This document shows, in pieces, positions 7,646 to 16,000 of a stretch of DNA of 64,000 bases (position 1 is the stretch's first letter; the number at the start of each line of letters is the position of its first letter). This DNA comes from Ascidiimonas sp046199005 (lineage in GTDB: Bacteria; Bacteroidota; Bacteroidia; Flavobacteriales; Flavobacteriaceae). The translations under genes and the position numbers were made by a program. The notes below the pieces were generated by a model. That model made no database searches, was not told where the DNA came from, and saw only the letters and a program-made list of their open reading frames with translations. The stretch lies in NCBI GenBank assembly GCA_046199005.1, contig CP176050.1, positions 248,001 to 312,000 of the forward strand. The letters run 5' to 3'.

Positions 7646-9739
7646 ATGAAGATTTTTTTTAGAGTAATACTTTCAATTACACTCCTTTCCTCCTGTTCAT
7701 CAGATTCAGATAATGATGATCTTATTCCTCCAACGATTAGTTTTGAGCTCCCTTCTGATAGATTAGGAGCAAAATTTAACGTAGACGTGGATGCAGAAGA
7801 TAATAATGAAGTTGCAAAAGTTGAAATTTTTATAAATAATGATAGAATTGCAAGCGATCCTCAACCTCCTTTTTTCTTTGTGGTTAATCTACAAGATAAA
7901 GAACCGGGGACATATCAATTTAAAGCAGTTGCTACTGATGGTTCTGGGAACAAGGCCGAAAAATCTCAATCTTTTATTTTAGATAACAGTATTCCTGTCA
8001 TCTCAGAAGTCAATTTCAATCAAGACGAAGTCATTGGAGGTGAAAACAATACGCTTAGATTTAAGGTTAGGGATAATGATCAGATAAGTGAAATTAAAGT
8101 GCTTTTTAATAATTTGGTTATTGCTGATTTAGAGGGTGTTGAGTCAAATGATAATCCTGACTTTATTTATGAAGTAGTGATGGACAAAAGTATCGTCCCA
8201 GATGGCACAGGAACCCTTGAAATTGAAGCAACCGACTTAGTGAATAATACGGCGAATAGTACTATTGAGATTACGGTTGATAATACGGGTCCGATGCTAG
8301 AAACTGAAAATATTTTTGAGAATGTTTCTATTGGAGAAAAAATTACGGTAGAGCCATTAATTACAGATAATTATTCGCTACCTGTAAATTTGAAAGTTTT
8401 TCTAGATGATATACTGCTATTTGAAGGGAATACTCAGGATAATGTAACATTCGAAATAGATCCAACTGTTTACGGAATACAGAAAAGTAAAATAAGATTT
8501 GACCTCAAAGATAATTTAGGGAATGCGAGTATTGTTGAATACAATGTAAATTTTGTGGAGATATTAGCAACGATTAGAGTTCCTGATGGTTATTTTAGTG
8601 AAACTAGTTATAGTGATTTATGGCTCATCGTTTCAGATACTAATGGGAAATTGATGCACTCGATAAAAGCTTCGGAAAATAAGGACATTAATTTATTCTC
8701 TTCGGTAGATTTTAATTTAGGAATAGATCAATACTCGATTACGTTTTTAAACAGATTCTCTGGCGGAAGCTTCAATATAGAAACTATTCAAAATATTGAC
8801 AGTAATTCGCTTCAGTTTTTTAATCTTCCGAAACGACCCCAACCAGTTTTTTCCTATTTAACAAAAAATATTCCCATGGTAGGTTTTCCGGAAAATAGTT
8901 ATGCTATCGGCAAAGGATATGGTTATTTTGCTGGCGAGGCTAACGGCGAAAACAATTTTCAAATCTTACTTTCTGACTATCCTCTGGAAGAACCCGAATA
9001 CGCTTATATAGCGGTCTCAGGTTTTCCTACTCCCAGTAGCGTTAGATGGATTAAATATCGGACCTCAGAATTAGCGGATCTTTCAGAATTAAACAGTAAT
9101 AATTTATTAAGTGAAAAGATTTCTACAAGGCTTATTGATAATCCAGGAAATCAGGTATCGCTAAATGTATTCGGATATGAGAATAAAAACGATTTAGATA
9201 ACGATATAAGTCATACTGTGCAGTTCCCCACTGCGAAATATATCAATAATCAATATGAATACCGAATTATTGATGATTTTGATTTTTATCGATATCAGTA
9301 TACAATAACCTATAATGATTATTTTGTTACCTTAAACAAAATTGGCCTACCGGATACCGCTGTAGAAGTTCCAGAATGGAGTTTTGATTATAGTGTTGAA
9401 AACGATGGTATCTTTTTCACTAAATCAGGTCAGGGTTTTGATAATGGAGATATATTTATTAGCGATTCAAAGAATGGGACAGCTTATGTGTGGAGATTTT
9501 CCTTCGATGGAGAGTTAACCTCCAAAATTGTTTTCCCTGAATTACCGGAGGATCCTAATCTAACTTTACTTGCCAATTTACCTAAAAACGATTTTAACAC
9601 GCTCAATGTTTCTTTATTTGATTACGACGAAGTGCAGGGATATCAAGATTATATTTTGAGGGCAAAAAGAAATTTTAAACCTTATTATCTTTTTTCAACT
9701 GGGTATAGCCAATTTACAAAAAGCAATAATAGTTTTTAA
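7646..9739 (+). CDS. Large surface lipoprotein with Ig-like repeats
   Basis: A 697-residue lipoprotein. The signal ends in LLSSC at about Cys17, followed by SSDSDNDD, an acidic stretch typical of surface-exposed Bacteroidota lipoproteins. Residues 30-300 hold about three tandem beta-sandwich modules of Ig/cadherin type, marked by recurring phrases such as VAKVEIFINNDRIA, ISEIKVLFNNLVIA and DNTGPM; the pattern VDxxxPxI at module starts is the Ig-like 'extracellular' repeat. The C-terminal 400 residues have no recognisable family and are rich in Asn, Asp, Tyr and Ser. Probably an outer-membrane surface protein in carbohydrate or adhesion contexts, but no such neighbours are present. Function unknown. 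Confidence 0.7.
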   Translation: MKIFFRVILSITLLSSCSSDSDNDDLIPPTISFELPSDRLGAKFNVDVDAEDNNEVAKVEIFINNDRIASDPQPPFFFVVNLQDKEPGTYQFKAVATDGSGNKAEKSQSFILDNSIPVISEVNFNQDEVIGGENNTLRFKVRDNDQISEIKVLFNNLVIADLEGVESNDNPDFIYEVVMDKSIVPDGTGTLEIEATDLVNNTANSTIEITVDNTGPMLETENIFENVSIGEKITVEPLITDNYSLPVNLKVFLDDILLFEGNTQDNVTFEIDPTVYGIQKSKIRFDLKDNLGNASIVEYNVNFVEILATIRVPDGYFSETSYSDLWLIVSDTNGKLMHSIKASENKDINLFSSVDFNLGIDQYSITFLNRFSGGSFNIETIQNIDSNSLQFFNLPKRPQPVFSYLTKNIPMVGFPENSYAIGKGYGYFAGEANGENNFQILLSDYPLEEPEYAYIAVSGFPTPSSVRWIKYRTSELADLSELNSNNLLSEKISTRLIDNPGNQVSLNVFGYENKNDLDNDISHTVQFPTAKYINNQYEYRIIDDFDFYRYQYTITYNDYFVTLNKIGLPDTAVEVPEWSFDYSVENDGIFFTKSGQGFDNGDIFISDSKNGTAYVWRFSFDGELTSKIVFPELPEDPNLTLLANLPKNDFNTLNVSLFDYDEVQGYQDYILRAKRNFKPYYLFSTGYSQFTKSNNSF

Positions 9740-9869
9740 ATTTGCGTTCAAAAAATATTTGCTAATTGTGAATTGTATGTAAAGCTTATTTTTAATTGTT
9801 TGGAACTAGCTTACAATACTTTATCTAAATTAGCAGTCAAATTACTAGAAGTTAGCAAATTAGTAAGCT

Positions 9870-11660
9870 ATGCCCAACACGAAAAGATCTTTGCTAACCC
9901 GATTCCTTATTTGGAAAGCGAAGCATGTTTCCAATAAGCAGTTTATTGCCTTTCTTAGCATAATCATTGGAATCCTGTCTGGCATTGGTGCGCTGCTCAT
10001 CAAAAACTTTACGCATCTTATACAACTCTTACTGGAAGGAAATTTGGTACGATATTACCATGCCGCTTTTTATTTTGTATTCCCTATTATTGGTTTTTCT
10101 ATAGTATATCTTTTTATAAAATACATAATTAAAGCAAGGGTAAGCCATGGGATTCCTTCAACATTATTTGCAATATCCAAACGTAAAGGAATCATGAAGC
10201 GTTATCAAATGTTCGCTTCTCTTATTGCTGCACCTATTACCGTGGGATTTGGAGGTTCGGTAGGTCTCGAAGGACCTACAGTTGCTACGGGAGCAGCGGT
10301 GAGTTCAAATATCGCCCGTCTTTTTCATATGAATCAGACTACGCGCACCTTATTGATAGGTTGTGCTGCAGCAGGCGCCATGTCTTCAATTTTTAAAGCA
10401 CCGGTGGCCGCAATAATTTTTGCTGTAGAAGTATTTAGTTTAGATCTCACATTTGCTTCACTGTTACCTTTGTTATTAGCTTCGGTTTCTGCTATTATCA
10501 CTTCGTACTTCTTTTTCGGTTCTGATATTTTACTGCCTTTTCGCATCGAAGACAAGTTTGTTATTGGAGATGTCCCATTTTATATGATTCTCGGTATTCT
10601 TGGCGGTATCACTTCTATTTATTTTACAGAGGCCTACGACCGAATTCAGCGATTTTTTGATTCTATAGCTTCCAAACCAAAACGTTTGTTAATCGGGGGT
10701 TTAGGAATAGGGGTACTTGTTTTCTTTATACCTCCTTTGTATGGCGAAGGTTTTGATGTGATCAATAATCTCATTCAGGGAAATCCGCAAGAGGCATTGA
10801 AGAATAATTTTTTCCATTTAGACCTTACCAACGTTTGGGTAGTCATAGGTTTGCTGGCTGGGTTGGTTTTTTTTAAGGTTATAGCCAGTTGCTTAACTTT
10901 CGGGGCAGGAGGCGTTGGTGGTATTTTTGCTCCTACGCTCTTTATGGGTAGTATTATGGGAAACTGTGTCGCTAAGTTTTTAAATAATATAGGACTCGGT
11001 ATTGAAGTTTCAGAAAGTAATTTTACCCTTGTCGGTATGGCTGGTGTAATGGCAGGTGTATTACACGCACCATTGACAGCCATATTTTTAATTGCAGAGC
11101 TGACTGGAGGATATGAGCTTTTTATCCCGCTCATGATCACTGCTGCCATTTCTTTTTCGCTGACTAAGTATCTGTATCCACATTCTGTTTATACTATGGA
11201 ACTGGGTAGAAAGGGAGAATTGATTACACATAATAAAGATCACGCCGTACTCACATTAATGAATATAGACAGAGTATTAGAAACAAATTTTATAAAGCTC
11301 CATCCAGAAATGACGTTAGGTGAGATTGTTCATGAAGCCGTCGTGAAATCGAATCGTAATATTTTTCCGGTAGTAAGCAAAGATGACGGTTCTTTGTTAG
11401 GCATTATTTTGTTGGATGATCTGAGACCTATTATGTTCGACCGCTCTTTATATGATGAACTTACTGCGGGAGACGTTATGCAACACCCACCGGAAATCAT
11501 CGAAGCCGGGAAGGATAAAATGACTGAAGTAATGAAAAAGTTTCAGGACAGTAGTGCCTGGAATCTTCCGGTTACCGAAAATGATGTTTACATGGGTTTT
11601 GTATCAAAATCAAAATTACTTACCGTTTACAGAAGAAAGCTCATTGAGGTTACCAGATAG
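9870..11660 (+). CDS. ClC-family chloride channel or H+/Cl- antiporter with CBS domains
   Basis: A 596-residue integral membrane ClC protein. The selectivity-filter segments are SHGIP (residues 92-96), GLEGPT with the gating glutamate Glu134, and GGIFAPT near residue 350. The C-terminal part, from about residue 455, carries two CBS domains (for example LKLHPEMTLGEI region and AGDVMQHPPEII), a regulatory module that binds adenosine nucleotides in many homologues. Whether it is a channel or an antiporter depends on a proton glutamate that I could not place. A small membrane protein gene follows 49 bp downstream. Confidence 0.92.
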   Translation: MPNTKRSLLTRFLIWKAKHVSNKQFIAFLSIIIGILSGIGALLIKNFTHLIQLLLEGNLVRYYHAAFYFVFPIIGFSIVYLFIKYIIKARVSHGIPSTLFAISKRKGIMKRYQMFASLIAAPITVGFGGSVGLEGPTVATGAAVSSNIARLFHMNQTTRTLLIGCAAAGAMSSIFKAPVAAIIFAVEVFSLDLTFASLLPLLLASVSAIITSYFFFGSDILLPFRIEDKFVIGDVPFYMILGILGGITSIYFTEAYDRIQRFFDSIASKPKRLLIGGLGIGVLVFFIPPLYGEGFDVINNLIQGNPQEALKNNFFHLDLTNVWVVIGLLAGLVFFKVIASCLTFGAGGVGGIFAPTLFMGSIMGNCVAKFLNNIGLGIEVSESNFTLVGMAGVMAGVLHAPLTAIFLIAELTGGYELFIPLMITAAISFSLTKYLYPHSVYTMELGRKGELITHNKDHAVLTLMNIDRVLETNFIKLHPEMTLGEIVHEAVVKSNRNIFPVVSKDDGSLLGIILLDDLRPIMFDRSLYDELTAGDVMQHPPEIIEAGKDKMTEVMKKFQDSSAWNLPVTENDVYMGFVSKSKLLTVYRRKLIEVTR

Positions 11661-11709
11661 CTTGAGATAGCTTTAAAATTGTATTTTTACAACCTAAATC
11701 TGTTTAGAA

Positions 11710-11964
11710 ATGAAATGGATTATCAGGATATTATTTATAGCGATCCTCTCTTCCGTAATTATAGGATATTATTTTAAAAATTCAGGTGATCACACTTCCG
11801 GTGATCGTTTGATAGGTATTGCCATACTGGCATCTGCCTTTATTTTGATGCCGGTTTTCATATATCATCGCTCAAAAGGTAAAAACTTAAAAGATTATAT
11901 GTTCACTCAGGAAAATCTTAATAAAATGAACGATAAAAGTCCGGAAAAGCCTGATAATCAATAA
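11710..11964 (+). CDS. Small two-helix membrane protein
   Basis: An 84-residue protein with two hydrophobic segments (about residues 4-20 and 36-51) separated by a short loop (KNSGDHTSGDR), and a charged C-terminal tail of about 30 residues that ends PEKPDNQ. No family recognised. It follows the ClC gene by 49 bp on the same strand and may be cotranscribed, so a role linked to the channel is possible but unsupported. Confidence 0.6.
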   Translation: MKWIIRILFIAILSSVIIGYYFKNSGDHTSGDRLIGIAILASAFILMPVFIYHRSKGKNLKDYMFTQENLNKMNDKSPEKPDNQ

Positions 11965-11989
11965 ATTTTTTACAAAAAACAGTTTTTAT

Positions 11990-12020
11990 TTTTGTTACTT
12001 TTATTTAAATCCTATTTTTG
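11990..12020 (+). promoter_or_regulatory. Promoter of the cold-shock gene: TTTTG-N18-TATTTTTG
   Basis: TATTTTTG at 12013-12020 is a -7 match with TTTTG at 11990-11994, 18 nt upstream; the start codon is 26 nt downstream. A second TATTTTTG overlaps at 11987-11994. The leader is very T-rich, as is common before cold-shock genes. Confidence 0.6.
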
Positions 12021-12046
12021 TTTTTTTAATTAATTTTTTATTTATA

Positions 12047-12241
12047 ATGACAGGTACAGTTAAATTTTTCAATGAGTCTAAAGGATATGGATTCATTACA
12101 AACGATGAAACAGGAAGAGATATTTTCGTTCACGTTTCAGGCTTGAACGGAGTTGAACTCAGGGATGGTGACAAAGTAGAATATGATGAAGAAGAAGGAA
12201 GAAAAGGTAAGGTTGCTGCTGACGTAAGGGTAATCGACTAA
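12047..12241 (+). CDS. Cold-shock protein (CspA family)
   Basis: A 64-residue single cold-shock domain. The RNA-binding motifs RNP1 (KGYGFIT) and RNP2 (DIFVHVS) are both present after the usual MTGTVKFFNESKG opening. These small beta-barrel proteins bind single-stranded nucleic acid and act as RNA chaperones. Length and start are exact for the family. A dedicated promoter lies upstream and a terminator downstream. Confidence 0.95.
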   Translation: MTGTVKFFNESKGYGFITNDETGRDIFVHVSGLNGVELRDGDKVEYDEEEGRKGKVAADVRVID

Positions 12242-12262
12242 ATAATATTTTATTTTGAGTAC

Positions 12263-12290
12263 AAAGCGCTGCGTTAGTAGCGCTTTTTTT
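12263..12290. terminator. Terminator between the convergent csp and tadA genes
   Basis: Stem AAAGCGCT (12263-12270) and AGCGCTTT (12279-12286) around an 8-nt loop, followed by a T run to 12290 on the plus strand. It ends the cold-shock transcript 22 bp after its stop codon. Confidence 0.8.
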
Positions 12291-12303
12291 ATGGTCTCAA
12301 GTT

Positions 12304-12753
12304 TTAGTTAAGATTACGCCTTTCAATAAAAAAACGTTTCAAAAGTGTACTTGCTTCTTTTTGAAGAATACCACCGGTCATAATTGTTTTAGGGTGAAGC
12401 TTTGTTCCCATGACTCCACATCCGCGTTGATCATCATTAGCCCCATATACGATTTTTGGTATCTGACTCCAGTACAATGCTCCGGCACACATTTGACAAG
12501 GTTCTAATGTGACGTATAAAGTACAGTTCTTAAGGTACTTTCCACCTAGAAAATTGGCAGCAGCGGTAATCGCCTGCATTTCTGCATGAGCGGTTACATC
12601 GTTTAAAGTCTCTGTAAGATTGTGAGCACGTGCTATGATACGATTCTCGATAACGATCACGGCCCCAACAGGAATTTCTCCTTTTTCAAATGCAGTTTCT
12701 GCTTCCTGAAGCGCCTTTCGCATAAAATAAGTATCGTCAAAAATATTTTCCAT
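12304..12753 (-). CDS. tadA: tRNA-specific adenosine deaminase
   Basis: A 149-residue zinc deaminase. The catalytic HAE motif (HAEMQAI, His/Glu at about residues 57-59) and PCQMCAG (PCxxC zinc ligands) are intact. Length and sequence fit TadA, which converts A34 to inosine in tRNA-Arg(ACG); a guanine deaminase-like alternative is less likely. It is divergent from dxs: only 38 bp separate the two starts. Its -7 element TATTTTTG ends 5 nt before the ATG, so the transcript may be leaderless. Confidence 0.88.
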   Translation of the reverse strand: MENIFDDTYFMRKALQEAETAFEKGEIPVGAVIVIENRIIARAHNLTETLNDVTAHAEMQAITAAANFLGGKYLKNCTLYVTLEPCQMCAGALYWSQIPKIVYGANDDQRGCGVMGTKLHPKTIMTGGILQKEASTLLKRFFIERRNLN

Positions 12754-12758
12754 TGAAA

Positions 12759-12766
12759 CAAAAATA
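12759..12766 (-). promoter_or_regulatory. -7 element TATTTTTG abutting the tadA start
   Basis: On the minus strand TATTTTTG-N5-ATG. With transcription starting about 5-7 nt after the -7 box, the message would begin at or next to the start codon. No convincing -33 TTG was found. Confidence 0.5.
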
Positions 12767-12779
12767 CAATTTCATAATG

Positions 12780-12787
12780 TACTTTTG
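12780..12787 (+). promoter_or_regulatory. -7 element TACTTTTG abutting the dxs start
   Basis: TACTTTTG-N4-ATG (start codon at 12792). The nearest -33-like TTG is at 12753-12755, 24 nt upstream. The arrangement supports 12792 as the dxs start and predicts a leaderless or nearly leaderless message. Confidence 0.5.
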
Positions 12788-12791
12788 TGAT

Positions 12792-14567
12792 ATGCCAAAA
12801 AAATTGCTGGATCATATTGAATACCCTTCTGATTTAAGACTTCTCGACAGAGAATCGTTGCCTACTCTAGCAAAAGAATTACGGGATTTTATTATAGATA
12901 TAGTTTCTGTTAAGGAGGGGCATCTTGGTGCAAGTCTTGGGGTTGTGGAATTAACTATAGCACTTCACTATATTTTTGATACACCAAATGATCTTCTGAT
13001 CTGGGATGTGGGTCATCAGGCTTATGGGCACAAGATTCTTACAGGAAGGAAAACAACTTTTCATACCAATCGACAATTGAAAGGTGTTAGTGGATTTCCA
13101 AAACGGGACGAAAGTAATTACGATGCGTTTGGTACAGGCCATAGTTCAACTTCAATATCGGCAGCCTTGGGTATGGCACTGGCATCTAAATTGCAAGGTG
13201 ATCTGAAGAAACATCATATTGCCGTTATTGGAGATGCTTCAATCGCAAGCGGAATGGCATTTGAAGGTCTGAATCATGCGGGAGTCACCGATGCAAACCT
13301 CCTCATTATACTTAATGATAATGCCATTGGTATAGATCCTAGTGTAGGAGCTTTGAAGGAATACCTTACCAATGTAAAAAAAGACAAACGTCTGGCAACC
13401 AATAACATTATCAAAGCGTTGAATTTTGACTATTCCGGACCTATTGACGGACATGACTTAAATGCATTACTCAATGAGCTTGAACGTCTTAAAAGTAAAA
13501 AAGGACCAAAACTTCTTCATGTCATCACGACCAAGGGCAAAGGTTTAAAAAAAGCGGAAGAAGATCAGGTGCGCTACCATGCACCTGGAAAATTCGATAA
13601 ATTCACAGGCGAATTGACACCAAAAAATGAAGGGAATCTACCTCCTAAATATCAGGATGTTTTTGGTCATACCCTGGTGGAGCTGGCAAAAACGAATAAA
13701 AAGATAGTAGGTATCACCCCTGCTATGCCCACCGGAAGCTCTTTAAAGTTTCTTATGGAGTCGCTACCAGAACGTGCTTTCGATGTAGGGATCGCGGAAC
13801 AACATGCGGTGACACTGGCTGCGGGTATGGCCTCACAAGGATTAGTACCTTTCTGTAATATCTATTCCACCTTTTTACAACGGGCGTACGATCAAGTTAT
13901 TCACGATGTAGCACTTCAAAAGCTTCCGGTGATCTTTTGTTTGGATCGTGCTGGGCTAGTAGGTGAGGACGGACCAACGCATCACGGAGTTTTTGATCTT
14001 GCGTATTTGAACTGCATTCCAAATCTTATTGTGTTTGCACCGAGAAATGAGATTGAACTTCGCAATATCATGTTTACAGTTCAAACTGGGATTGATCTTC
14101 CAATAGCCATAAGATACCCAAGAGGTCGGGGTGCCATCACCAAATGGCAACAATCCTTCGAAAAAGTAGAAATAGGCAAGGGGGTTTGTCTTAAAGAGGG
14201 CGATAAAGTAGCTGTACTAAGCCTTGGGAGTATTTCAAAAAATGTAGTCGCCGCTATTGATAGTTTAGAAGATGCCTCAGGTGTAGCACATTATGATCTG
14301 CGTTTTCTGAAACCATTAGATAAGACATTACTTCATGACATCTTTAAAAAGTTTTCTAAAATTATAACCGTAGAAGATGGAGTTGTAAAGGGTGGTATGG
14401 GAGAATCACTTGCGTCTTTTGCAATTCAAGAAGGATATCATCCAGAGATCAAACTGATGGGTATCCCCGACACATTTATCGAGCATGGTACTGTAGATCA
14501 ATTGTTTTCCTTGTGTTCGCTGGATGCTGTTTCAATAGCAGCTGTAATTTCGGAGTACCTCAAATAA
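12792..14567 (+). CDS. dxs: 1-deoxy-D-xylulose-5-phosphate synthase
   Basis: A 591-residue thiamine diphosphate enzyme that condenses pyruvate and glyceraldehyde 3-phosphate, the first step of the MEP isoprenoid pathway. The TPP-binding signature is GDASIASGMAFEGLNHAG with a following NDN, an active-site stretch FGTGHSSTSIS precedes it, and the pyrimidine-binding and C-terminal transketolase domains include GLVGEDGPTHHGVFDL. The frame is open upstream to a TTG at 12753 and an ATG at 12777; I chose 12792 because family members start close to this residue (LLDHIEYPSDLR) and a -7 element lies just before it. A terminator follows, then an IS element. Confidence 0.95.
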   Translation: MPKKLLDHIEYPSDLRLLDRESLPTLAKELRDFIIDIVSVKEGHLGASLGVVELTIALHYIFDTPNDLLIWDVGHQAYGHKILTGRKTTFHTNRQLKGVSGFPKRDESNYDAFGTGHSSTSISAALGMALASKLQGDLKKHHIAVIGDASIASGMAFEGLNHAGVTDANLLIILNDNAIGIDPSVGALKEYLTNVKKDKRLATNNIIKALNFDYSGPIDGHDLNALLNELERLKSKKGPKLLHVITTKGKGLKKAEEDQVRYHAPGKFDKFTGELTPKNEGNLPPKYQDVFGHTLVELAKTNKKIVGITPAMPTGSSLKFLMESLPERAFDVGIAEQHAVTLAAGMASQGLVPFCNIYSTFLQRAYDQVIHDVALQKLPVIFCLDRAGLVGEDGPTHHGVFDLAYLNCIPNLIVFAPRNEIELRNIMFTVQTGIDLPIAIRYPRGRGAITKWQQSFEKVEIGKGVCLKEGDKVAVLSLGSISKNVVAAIDSLEDASGVAHYDLRFLKPLDKTLLHDIFKKFSKIITVEDGVVKGGMGESLASFAIQEGYHPEIKLMGIPDTFIEHGTVDQLFSLCSLDAVSIAAVISEYLK

Positions 14568-14597
14568 AAAACCACAACCCTTAAGGTTGCGGCTTTC
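14566..14597 (+). terminator. Terminator of dxs
   Basis: Stem CCACAACC (14572-14579) and GGTTGCGG (14585-14592) with one mismatch, around CTTAA, followed by CTTTCTT. It lies directly after the dxs stop and ends 13 bp before the IS element. Confidence 0.65.
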
Positions 14598-14609
14598 TTA
14601 TTCTCATAT

Positions 14610-14636
14610 TGTCTCGTCCTGAAATAGCGTTACACT
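14610..14636 (+). repeat. Left terminal inverted repeat of the IS3-family element
   Basis: Begins TGTCTCGTCCTGAAATAGCG. 21 of 27 bases match the complementary right end. Confidence 0.85.
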
Positions 14637-14650
14637 AAAATTCAAGTGTA

Positions 14651-15037
14651 ATGAAAAGTAATTATGTAAAGCGTACCCAAAAGGACTATCCTATGTCATT
14701 TAAGCTGCGTGTAGTTCAAGAGATTGAAACAGGAGAACTCACTCGTTCTCAAGCGTTATCGAAGTATGGTATTCAAGCAAGATCTACTCTTGGCACATGG
14801 TTAAGAAAATATGGTAACTTTGATTGGGAGAACCAAAGTTATAAGCCAATGCCCAAAAGTCCTCAACAGCGTATCATTGAACTAGAAGAAAAGATTAAGC
14901 TTTTAGAGAAACAAAAAGCCAGAGCAGAGTACCTGGCGGAGCGTGCCGATAAGAAAGCTATCTTGTTCGATATGATGATCGATCTAGCAGAAAAGGAATT
15001 TAATATTCCGATCAGAAAAAACTCCAAACCCAAGTAA
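14651..15037 (+). CDS. IS3-family transposase OrfA
   Basis: A 128-residue protein: an N-terminal helix-turn-helix for DNA binding (about residues 12-55, with RSQALSKYGIQARSTLGTW) and a C-terminal leucine-zipper-like heptad segment (about 75-105, IIELEEKIKLLEKQKARAEY). This is the usual OrfA layout, giving multimerisation and end recognition. Near its 3' end the codons A AAA AAC (15016-15022) form a canonical -1 slippery heptamer, after which ribosomes can continue into the OrfB frame. Confidence 0.92.
   Translation: MKSNYVKRTQKDYPMSFKLRVVQEIETGELTRSQALSKYGIQARSTLGTWLRKYGNFDWENQSYKPMPKSPQQRIIELEEKIKLLEKQKARAEYLAERADKKAILFDMMIDLAEKEFNIPIRKNSKPK
15016..15022 (+). promoter_or_regulatory. Programmed -1 frameshift heptamer A AAA AAC
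   Basis: In the OrfA frame the codons read AGA-AAA-AAC; slipping back one base gives AAA-AAA-CTC in the OrfB frame, which is open from 15004. This would produce the OrfAB fusion transposase typical of IS3 elements. A downstream pseudoknot was not analysed. Confidence 0.7.
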
Positions 15038-15042
15038 TCGAT

Positions 15043-15939
15043 ATGTTTAGAGTACCGTATCAAGAAAGTATCTCATCTACCTGTGAGTTGCTTGGGATTA
15101 GTAGGCAGGTATATTACAGAGCAATTGCTTCAAGAGCAAAACGACAAACTGTGGCAAAGCAGGTCATAGACTTAGTTCACTCAATCCGTATAGAACAGCC
15201 ACGTATTGGAACAAGAAAGCTGTATCATATACTGAAAAAGCCTTTACAAGAGCTAGGTGTTGGAAGGGATCGGTTGTTTGCTATTCTAAAAGCAAATCAT
15301 ATGCTTATCAAACCCAAGAGGAGTTATCATATCACCACCAACTCCCATCATCGTTTTAGAAAGCACAACAATTTGATAGAAAACCTATCAATCAACAGAC
15401 CTGAACAGGTCTGGGTGGCCGATATAACTTATATAGGCAACAGGCAAAATCCGATGTATCTCTCATTAGTTACAGATGCTTATTCTAAAAAAATCATGGG
15501 ATATTATGTCTCTAATACCCTAGAGACCAATAGCTCAATTAAAGCATTGAAATTAGCCATAAAGAATAGATACTATCCAATTCAACAACTCATACATCAT
15601 TCTGACCGTGGGTTACAATACTGTAGTGATCATTACCAAAGAACACTACATAAACATAACATGGAGTGTAGCATGACACAAAAGTATGATCCGTACCAAA
15701 ATGCCATAGCCGAAAGGATCAATGGTATCTTAAAACAAGAATTCTTAATCCAAAACAGTCAGGCCAATCTAAAAATAATGAGAAAAATAGTTAAACAAAG
15801 TATTCATATTTACAATACCAAAAGACCTCATTTATCATGTAGTATGTTAACACCAGAGCGAATGCACAATCAAAATAAGATCAAAATCAAATCCTATAGA
15901 ACAAAAAACACTGAAGAGTTGCAACTCTTCAGTGTTTAA
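15043..15939 (+). CDS. IS3-family transposase OrfB (DDE catalytic domain)
   Basis: A 298-residue integrase-fold protein. The acidic triad is complete: Asp127 in VWVADITYI, Asp188 in HHSDRGLQYCS and Glu224 in NAIAERINGIL, giving the D,D-35-E spacing. The N-terminal part holds a second helix-turn-helix (HTH_21-like). The ATG at 15043 lies 6 bp after the OrfA stop, but the frame is open from 15004, so the physiological product is probably the OrfAB fusion made by -1 frameshifting. The last codons are part of a palindromic terminator. Confidence 0.93.
   Translation: MFRVPYQESISSTCELLGISRQVYYRAIASRAKRQTVAKQVIDLVHSIRIEQPRIGTRKLYHILKKPLQELGVGRDRLFAILKANHMLIKPKRSYHITTNSHHRFRKHNNLIENLSINRPEQVWVADITYIGNRQNPMYLSLVTDAYSKKIMGYYVSNTLETNSSIKALKLAIKNRYYPIQQLIHHSDRGLQYCSDHYQRTLHKHNMECSMTQKYDPYQNAIAERINGILKQEFLIQNSQANLKIMRKIVKQSIHIYNTKRPHLSCSMLTPERMHNQNKIKIKSYRTKNTEELQLFSV
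15906..15937. terminator. 32-bp perfect palindrome in the 3' end of OrfB
   Basis: ACACTGAAGAGTTG and its complement form a perfect palindrome centred on 15921/15922. It encodes the last residues of OrfB and, with the T run, would act as a terminator-like hairpin protecting the element. Confidence 0.6.
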
Positions 15940-15962
15940 GTGTATTTTTAACTAATCTAAAA

Positions 15963-15989
15963 ACTGTAACGGTTTTTTAGGACTAGTCA
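15963..15989 (-). repeat. Right terminal inverted repeat of the IS3-family element
   Basis: Complement begins TGACTAGTCCTAAAAAACCG, matching the left end at 21 of 27 positions; followed by the target duplication TAT. Confidence 0.85.
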
Positions 15990-16000
15990 TATAAACTTAG

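Larger units (their letters stand above)
14610..15989 (+). mobile_element. Complete IS3-family insertion sequence (1380 bp)
   Basis: Two ORFs in -1 phase (OrfA, OrfB) are bounded by imperfect terminal inverted repeats: 21 of 27 bases match between 14610-14636 and the reverse complement of 15963-15989, and both ends start with TG. The flanks carry a 3-bp direct repeat TAT (14607-14609 and 15990-15992). Both ORFs and the frameshift site look intact, so the element is probably still functional. It landed between the dxs terminator and a lipoprotein gene whose stop is only 11 bp beyond the right end. Confidence 0.92.

Noticed and set aside
12753..12791. Upstream TTG (12753) and ATG (12777) as dxs starts
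   Set aside because: They lie before or over the -7 element and give an N-terminus unlike family members; the ATG at 12792 fits better.
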